64,000 nucleotides of DNA from Rheum nobile (Eukaryota > Streptophyta > Magnoliopsida > Caryophyllales > Polygonaceae). Below the pieces are notes generated by a model. The model worked only from the letters and a program-made list of their open reading frames with translations. It was not told the DNA's origin and did not search any database. Numbering within the stretch: position 1 is the first letter of the stretch; every line of letters begins with the position of its first letter. Where the stretch lies: the NCBI GenBank assembly GCA_027886185.1, contig WOAB01000619.1:2728001-2792000 (forward strand), given 5' to 3'. Both the position numbers and the translations under genes were made by a program. Shown here piece after piece: positions 57,254 through 64,000 of the stretch.

Positions 57254-58557
57254 TCCTCCCCTTCTTGGAGAGGATCCATCCACGGATCATGAGCGAATGG
57301 TGTGGCTACGTCCGGTGTGTAGTATGGCGTCAAGTCAGCCACATTGAAGGTGGCACTCACACCATAAGTGTCCGGTAGGTCAATGACGTAGGCATTGTCA
57401 CCTACTCGGCGCATCACCTTGAAAGGGCCATCTCCTCTAGGTGCAAGCTTGGACTTGCGTTGCTCCGGGAAGCGCTCCTTCCTCAAATCCACCCATACGA
57501 GATCCCCTGGTTGGAACACCACTCTCTTGCGCCCTTTGTTTGCCCTTGCTGCATTCCTCTCCGCACATGCCTTAAGCTTCTCCTTAGTCCTTTCATGCAG
57601 CTCCTTTATGAACTCCATGTGACTACCTGCATCAAAACTCTCACGCTCCTTCATAGGAAAAGGAGCAAGATCAAGTGGAGTAGTGGGGTTGATACCATAA
57701 ACAAACTCAAAAGGAGATAATGAAGTAGAAGAATGGATAGTCCTATTATAGGCAAACTCTACATGGGGTAGAGCTTCCTCCCAAGCCTTGAGGTTCTTCC
57801 TAAGGATAGCTCGGAGTAGGGTTGATAAGGTTCGATTAGTTACTTCCGTTTGACCATCCGTTTGAGGGTGGCTAGAGGTAGAGAACAAAAGCCTCGTCCT
57901 AGTTTTCCCCAAAGAGTCTTCCAAAAGTAACTAAGAAACTTAACATCCCTATCACTTACAATAGTCCGAGGCACACCATGTAGCCTCACAATTTCCCTAA
58001 AGAAAAGGTTAGCTACATTTGATGCATCATCGGTCTTATGGCAAGCAATAAAATGAGCCATTTTAGATAAACGATCAACTACCACAAAGATAGAATCTCG
58101 TCCCTTCTTGGTCCTTGGCAGCCCCACGATAAAGTCCATTGAGATGTCCTCCCAAGGGGCACTTGGGATGGGCAATGGGCTGTATAGGCCGTGGGGTTAT
58201 AACCTAGACTTGGCCTTAAGACAATCCAAACACCTCTTAATAAGGTGCTCAACATCTCTAAGCATGTGGGGCCAATAGAAGTGTGCACTTAGCATATGAT
58301 AGGTCTTGTCCCTTCCGAAGTGACCCATTAAACCACCCTTATGGGCTTCTTCAACGAGCAACATCCGCAAGGAACAAATAGGTATGCACACTTTTTCAGC
58401 CCTAAATAAGAACCCATCAAACAAGTAGAACTTGTCACATGAGCCCTTATCTATACACGACTTATAGATGGCACCAAAATCAGAATCTTCCACATACAAC
58501 TCCTTTATATATGCAAATCCTAAGACCTTGGAGTCTAATGTGGTAAGCAAGGTGTAT
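57091..58557 (-). pseudogene. CRM pol 3' fragment in duplication copy 1
   Basis: Integrase zinc finger (HFGRDKTYHMLSAHFYW), stop TAA 58197-58199, integrase core (WEDISMDFIVG, VSDRDVKF), a frameshift around 57900, then SHPQTDGQTEVTNRT, GPFKVMRRVGDNAYVIDLP and GVSATFNVADLTPYY. It ends at 57091 within the LTR. It is truncated at 58557 by the duplication junction. It carries the same stop and frameshift as copy 2, so decay came before duplication. Confidence 0.9.
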
Positions 58558-59530
58558 GGAAAGATTGTTTAATAGGATGAGCCGATTGTCTAACAGGATG
58601 ATTCAATTTTTAACGGGATGAGTCAAATGGAAAGACCGTCTAACAGATCGGGTGGTATATATGAAATCTTTCATTTACCATCTGATCTATTTTCATCCCT
58701 GATTTTTCAAAATAGATTATCATAATTGAAAATAATGTTAATTTTTTGAAGTGTAACCAAAGTTAGAATAAATTCTATATACTGCATTTAACTAATATAC
58801 TGTATAAGTACTTCAATTTATAATATCAAGTTTGTTAAACGCTTTTTCTAGATATAAGATTAAAGTTTATTCATCACTAATAAATTATACACATCAACTA
58901 AGAAATACATATAACTGTATAACTTCATTTTTTTGTATTTTTACTAACGTATTAACAGTGAGTAAATAAATATGAATTTATAATAAAATTATAAAAAAAA
59001 TCGTTAATCTCTTTTTTAAATGAAATAAAAACTTCTTTTATGAAATAGTAATTTTAAATTTTTGTCCCATTTCCAATTCTCAAAAAATTTATCAACCTAC
59101 CCTTCATTTTTTTTCTTGTAAAATTAAATGTAGACCAATTTTCTAGAAAGTCCCCTCCAATCAATAAAATATAGTAAAGTAGATAATTTTAATTAATGAG
59201 GGTAGTCTACCCTAAGGGTAAGATAAACATTTTCCGTCGTGGTGGGGACAAGTAGTACAAGAAAATAAAAGAAAAATTAAAATTAATATCAACATTTGTC
59301 AGTTGGTTTAGTAGTGGTAGGACAGAAGACGTTAATAACATAGACTTTTTTTGGTTAAAAATTATAAAGACTTTTTTTGGAAAAAGTAGTGGGGACAAGT
59401 ATTTATAAAGACTTTTTTTGGTTAAAAAATTACTTTTTGGAAAAAGTAGTTTTTTTTAATTTGAAATTTGGGTGATATGGGGAACTGTGTAAGGAGAAAA
59501 AAAAATTGTGTAAATAAAGACATTATAAAT

Positions 59531-60272
59531 TGATATGGGGTAAGCCGTAGGATGGCCCGATCTTGATGCACAACAACTCTAAGAAGCAAAGAAACAACAA
59601 ATCAAAGTAAGAATGGCGGAAGTAAGAAGAGATGAACAAATTGAACAAGATGAAACCAAAAACCCGGAAGTAGAAACCCTTGATTCGGATGAATCAAGAA
59701 CAACCACACCTAAAGTAGATGACCTCGCCTTCTACAACTTCACACAAAGGAGGACGAATCCTCAAGAGCACGAAGAGGATGTCTTGTGTCGTCTTGGATT
59801 AACAACTCGAAAGGAATTGATGCTTCACAACTCGACCAAGGCTAGCTTAGATTGAACAAACACGAAACTCTCTCTTTGGGAAGTTTCTAACTCGGAAATT
59901 GTATTCTCAATAAGTTGTTTGTTACCTAAAATGGAAATTACAAAAGGCTTAAATAGTTCCCTAAGAGAACCGGCCCAAAACACTAAAAATAAGCTAAACC
60001 GGAAATAAAGCAAGCAAACCGAGTCTAATAATGTATCATAGCCCACACGGCTGAAAACATACTAAAAAGGGAAAGTAAGGCTAATGGAAGGTGTACACAA
60101 GTCATACACTCAAACATTATAAGCCATTGTCAACAAGAAGGCCTTAGGTATGGCCGGGACAACCTCCTCCGGGACTTGGCGTATAAGCATGGCTAGCTCA
60201 TCTTGGAGACGACGAGCTTGGCTCCTAGTCATGGGCTCGGATGGTAGTTGGGTTGTGGATGGTCCTCCATCA
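59531..60272 (-). repeat. CRM 3' LTR, copy 2
   Basis: Same sequence as 56512-57253 at an offset of 3,019 bp. The polypurine tract lies at about 60273-60286. Confidence 0.55.
59613..59855 (+). CDS. 80-codon ORF antisense to the CRM LTR, copy 2
   Basis: Identical frame to 56594-56836, inside the duplicated LTR. The same doubts apply. Confidence 0.2.
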   Translation: MAEVRRDEQIEQDETKNPEVETLDSDESRTTTPKVDDLAFYNFTQRRTNPQEHEEDVLCRLGLTTRKELMLHNSTKASLD

Positions 60273-63200
60273 TCCTCCCCTTCTTGGAGAGGATCCATCC
60301 ACGGATCATGAGCGAATGGTGTGGCTACGTCCGGTGTGTAGTATGGCGTCAAGTCAGCCACATTGAAGGTGGCACTCACACCATAAGTGTCCGGTAGGTC
60401 AATGACGTAGGCATTGTCACCTACTCGGCGCATCACCTTGAAAGGGCCATCTCCTCTAGGTGCAAGCTTGGACTTGCGTTGCTCCGGGAAGCGCTCCTTC
60501 CTCAAATGCACCCATACGAGATCCCCTGGTTGGAACACCACTCTCTTGCGCCCTTTGTTTGCCCTTGCTGCATTCCTCTCCGCACATGCCTTAAGCTTCT
60601 CCTTAGTCCTTTCATGCAGCTCCTTGATGAACTCCATGTGCCTACCTGCATCAAAACTCTCACGCTCCTTCATAGGAAAAGGAGCAAGATCAAGTGGAGT
60701 AGTGGGGTTGATACCATAAACAAACTCAAAAGGAGATAATGAAGTAGAAGAATGGATAGTCCTATTATAGGCAAACTCTACATGGGGTAGAGCTTCCTCC
60801 CAAGCCTTGAGGTTCTTCCTAAGGATAGCTCGGAGTAGGGTTGATAAGGTTCGATTAGTTACTTCCGTTTGACCATCCGTTTGAGGGTGGCTAGAGGTAG
60901 AGAACAAAAGCCTCGTCCTAGTTTTCCCCAAAGAGTCTTCCAAAAGTAACTAAGAAACTTAACATCCCTATCACTTACAATAGTCCGAGGCACACCATGT
61001 AGCCTCACAATTTCCCTAAAGAAAAGGTTAGCTACATTTGATGCATCATCGGTCTTATGGCAAGCAATAAAATGAGCCATTTTAGAGAAACGATCAACTA
61101 CCACAAAGATAGAATCTCGTCCCTTCTTGGTCCTTGGCAGCCCCACGATAAAGTCCATTGAGATGTCCTCCCAAGGGGCACTTGGGATGGGCAATGGGCT
61201 GTATAGGCCGTGGGGTTATAACCTAGACTTGGCCTTAAGACAATCCAAACACCTCTTAATAAGGTGCTCAACATCTCTAAGCATGTGGGGCCAATAGAAG
61301 TGTGCACTTAGCATATGATAGGTCTTGTCCCTTCCGAAGTGACCCATTAAACCACCCTTATGGGCTTCTTCAACGAGCAACATCCGCAAGGAACAAATAG
61401 GTATGCACACTTTTTCAGCCCTAAATAAGAACCCATCAAACAAGTAGAACTTGTCACATGAGCCCTTATCTATACACGACTTATAGATGGCACCAAAATC
61501 AGAATCTTCCACATACAACTCCTTTATATATGCAAATCCTAAGACCTTGGAGTCTAATGTGGTAAGCAAGGTGTATCTCCTAGATAGGGCATCGGCAACT
61601 ACATTGTCCTTTCCCTTTTTGTATTTGATAACATAAGGGAAAGTCTCAATGAATTCCATCCACCTACCATGTCGTCTATTAAGTTTATCTTGGCTCTTGA
61701 AGTGCTTTAAGGATTCATGATTCGTATGCAAGATAAACTTTCTAGGCCACAAGTAGTGTTGCCAAGTCTTTAATACTCTAAATAAAGCATACAATTCCTT
61801 GTCATAAGTAGAGTAATTAAGACTTGCCCCTTTCAATTTCTCACTAAAGAAGGCTACGGGTTTACCTTTTTGCATCAAGACGCCTCCTATGCCAATCCCG
61901 GAAGCATCACACTCCACCTCAAAGGGCCTTGTGAAGTCCGGCATCACCAACAAAGGAGCTTGCGTCAATCTCCATTTTAGGGCGTTGAAAGCCCTCTCTT
62001 GCGCCTCCTCCTACACAAAGGCCGAATGCTTCTTGGTCACCTCCGTTAAGGGCGCGACAATAGTGCTGAAATCCCTCACGAATCTCCTATAGAAGCTGGC
62101 CAATCCATGAAAACTCCTCACTTGGCTCACGGAGGTAGGCGTAGGCCACTCTTGTATAGCCTTTATCTTGCTCTCGTCCACTTGAAGGCCTCTTGAGCTC
62201 ACTACAAAACCAAGGAAAGTCACTTGATTAGTGCAAAACTCACATTTCTTCTCATTAGCATATAAGCACGCATTACGTAAAGTAAGGAGTACTTCCCTCA
62301 AGTGTTGCTCATGCTCTTCTAGGGATTTGCTGTATACAAGTATATCATCAAAATAGACAACAACAAACTTCCCTATAAAATACCTTAAAACATGATTCAT
62401 TAAGCGCATAAAGGTACTAGGAGCATTTGTCAAACCAAAAGGCATGACAACCCACTCATACAAACCGAATTTGGTCTTGAATGCCGTCTTCCATTCATCC
62501 CCCTCCTTCATCCTTATTTGGTGGTAGCCGCTGCGGAGATCTATCTTGGTGAAGACGGATGCTCCATGCAACTCATCTAGCATGTCGTCGAGGCAGGGAA
62601 TTAGATGTCGGTACTTTATGGTGATGTTGTTGATGGCTCGGCAGTCCACGCACATCCTCCATGTGCCATCCTTCTTGGGCACCAAAAGCACCGGCACGGC
62701 ACAAGGGCTAAGGCTCTCACGCACATGGCCCTTGTCAAGCAAAGCCTTCACTTGCTCTTGAACTTATTGCGTCTCCTTTGGATTCATCCTATAGGCCGGC
62801 CTATTTGGAAGAGTAGCACCCGGGATTAAATCAATTTGGTGCTCAATACCTCTTTTAGGGGGCAGGCCCGGTGGCATCTCCTCGGGAAAGACGTCTTGGA
62901 ACTCCTTAAGCAAGCTTAGGATGATCGGCGGCAAGGTGGCCTTCAACTCCTCACTAAGCAAGCCAAAGCTCTTGCACAAGAGCATGAGAGTGGCGTCTTG
63001 GGGCAGGTGCTCCTCTCTCATCTCCTCCTTGGAAGCTAGAAGCACTTGAGACTTGGCCTTGGCCTTAGAAGAGCTCTCGGCATTGCTCCCCTTCTTGGCC
63101 TCAACCGACTTCTCTTGGTCCTTCTTCTTCTCATAAGCTTCGGCCACCTGCAAAGGAGTCATAGGCTTGAGTATCACATTCTTGCCATTAAAATCAAAAG

Positions 63201-64000
63201 AATGACAATTAGTATAACCATCATGCTTGACACGCCTATCAAACTGCCATGGACGACCTAACAAGATATGACAAGCATTCATTGGGACCACATCACATAA
63301 GATAGTATCTACGTAATGCCCTAGTGTTATGGTCACATTGACTTGCTTAGCCACTTTAACTTCTCCACATTCATTCATCCAATGCAGTTTATAGGGCCTA
63401 GGGTGATGGAAGGTTTGAAGTTGTAACTTAGTGACTAGTTCGGTACTAGCAATGTTACAACAACTACCCCCATCAATAATCATGTTGCAAACCTTCCCCT
63501 TAACCAAACATCTAGTATGAAATAAATTCTCCCTTTGGTTATCATCACATGGGGTCGGTTGTACATGCAAAGTTCTCCTACACACTAAGGATTCACCATG
63601 CTCAAATTCAATGCAGTCCATATCCTCATCAACATCATGCATAGGCTCATCTTCAATAAACGGACCTTGATCTTCACCCTCGGACTCAGATTCATAGAGT
63701 CCAAGATGGTTAATAATCAAGGTTCGACTATTGGGGCAATCCTTCATCATATGCCCTCGGCCTTGACATTTAAAACACACGGTATCCCTAGCTCTAGAAG
63801 AAGGAGAAAAGTTAGAAGAACTCCCTTGGGCACCATGAGTCGGGCCGGGCTGTCGACTGGACGCTTGCGGCGGTGTACTCAGTGGAGCACCTTTCCTCGG
63901 CACTTCTTGGCTCCGTGGCTGGCTCACTGTGGGTGCCTGGTTCCTGCCAAATTGGGCCGGCTGAAACGGCCTAGGTTGACCGGGGACCTTCCATGAATTC
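60110..64000 (-). pseudogene. CRM gag-pol polyprotein, broken, 5' truncated by the window
   Basis: Minus-strand order: CCHC knuckle CFKCQGRGHMMKDC (near 63770), protease IIDGGSC (near 63475), RT start at DKGHVRES (near 62715), YFDDILVYS (near 62350), RNase H (ECDASGIGIGGVL; NHESLKHF), integrase zinc finger (ending CLDCLKAK), integrase core, and a tail into the LTR ending at 60110. In-frame stops: TAA 62764-62766, TAG 62011-62013, TAA 61216-61218. A frameshift lies between about 60943 and 60920 in the integrase (GKLGRGF in one frame, GKTRTRLLF in the other). Upstream of the ATG at 63927 the gag sequence runs to the edge. Confidence 0.88.

Larger units (their letters stand above)
55541..58557. 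repeat. 3-kb tandem duplication, copy 1
   Basis: About 3,017 bp, starting GGAAAGATTGTTTAATAGG and ending AGCAAGGTGTAT. It is repeated directly in 58558-61576 with only about a dozen differences noticed. It contains 971 bp of AT-rich flank, a CRM LTR (56512-57253) and the last 1.3 kb of CRM pol. The breakpoints do not coincide with element ends, so this is a segmental duplication and not a second insertion. Confidence 0.93.
58558..61576. repeat. 3-kb tandem duplication, copy 2
   Basis: Offset 3,018-3,019 bp from copy 1. Here the CRM pol continues beyond the duplicated segment (from CTCCTAGATAGGG at about 61577) into the full element, so this copy keeps the original right-hand context. Confidence 0.93.
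59531..64000 (-). mobile_element. CRM-lineage Ty3/gypsy element, 5' end outside the window
   Basis: Minus-strand element with 3' LTR 59531-60272 and gag-pol running to the right edge. CRM assignment rests on the protease motif MIIDGGSCCNIAS, RT YFDDILVYS, GVSATFNVADL followed by a tail (PMTRSQARRLQ) in place of a classical chromodomain, the LTR start TGATGG, and pol continuing about 54 codons past the polypurine tract into the 3' LTR. CRM elements concentrate in plant centromeres. The 5' LTR and most of gag lie beyond 64000. Confidence 0.85.

Noticed and set aside
58558..60272. Interpretation as a second independent CRM insertion
   Set aside because: The repeat includes 970 bp of host flank and ends inside pol, so it is a segmental tandem duplication.

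Overview
This looks like repeat-rich nuclear DNA of a flowering plant, probably a eudicot. It has several LTR retrotransposon lineages with tRNA-iMet-type primer sites, FAR1/Mutator-type transposases, plant SINEs and MITEs, spliced host-gene fragments (HAT3.1-type homeodomain, GRF zinc finger, calcineurin B-like), and one compact mitochondrial-type gene. No bacterial operons, rRNA, tRNA or CRISPR arrays were seen. The species cannot be named from sequence alone.

Layout. 26-11192: a complete Tekay/Del-like Ty3/gypsy element (2.5-kb LTRs, TSD AATTA) inserted near the 3' end of a decayed minus-strand Mutator-like transposase gene with a C-terminal OTU protease domain (11193-14269, continuing at 25-1). 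14893-22316: a HAT3.1/PRH-type PHD-homeodomain pseudogene whose last homeodomain intron holds a Ty1/copia element (16919-21864, TSD GATAC). 22998-23349: two adjacent SINEs. 24781-25197: a two-exon gene resembling plant NOXY2, the best candidate for an intact host gene. 25441-27323: a GGTTC/GAACC-rich repeat, a large foldback palindrome and a MITE with a 33-C tract. 27331-29481: GRF-zinc-finger and CBL gene remnants. 29868-31546: a Pack-MULE-like element (about 200-bp TIRs, 9-bp TSD) carrying a host-type gene and a nested hAT MITE.

33163-34652 is a second decayed FAR1/MULE gene, followed by an array of small GGACAAA/TTTGTCC palindromes. That array is split by an 18.2-kb insertion (35083-53279, TSD AAATG). 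The insertion is a minus-strand, internally deleted Tekay-like element whose left LTR is itself split by a complete Tat-lineage gypsy element (35463-45530, TSD CCAAC) with an antisense spliced gene. After AT-rich DNA comes a CRM-lineage (centromeric-type) gypsy element on the minus strand running off the right end. Its 3' end, LTR and flanking host DNA are present twice as a near-identical 3-kb tandem duplication (55541-58557 and 58558-61576).

Most coding capacity belongs to transposons, and all their long ORFs carry stops, frameshifts or lost catalytic residues. The most interesting points are the Pack-MULE, the OTU-MULE, GC palindrome arrays flanking the LTR promoter in two gypsy families, the split palindromic array, the antisense Tat gene, and the recent tandem duplication.
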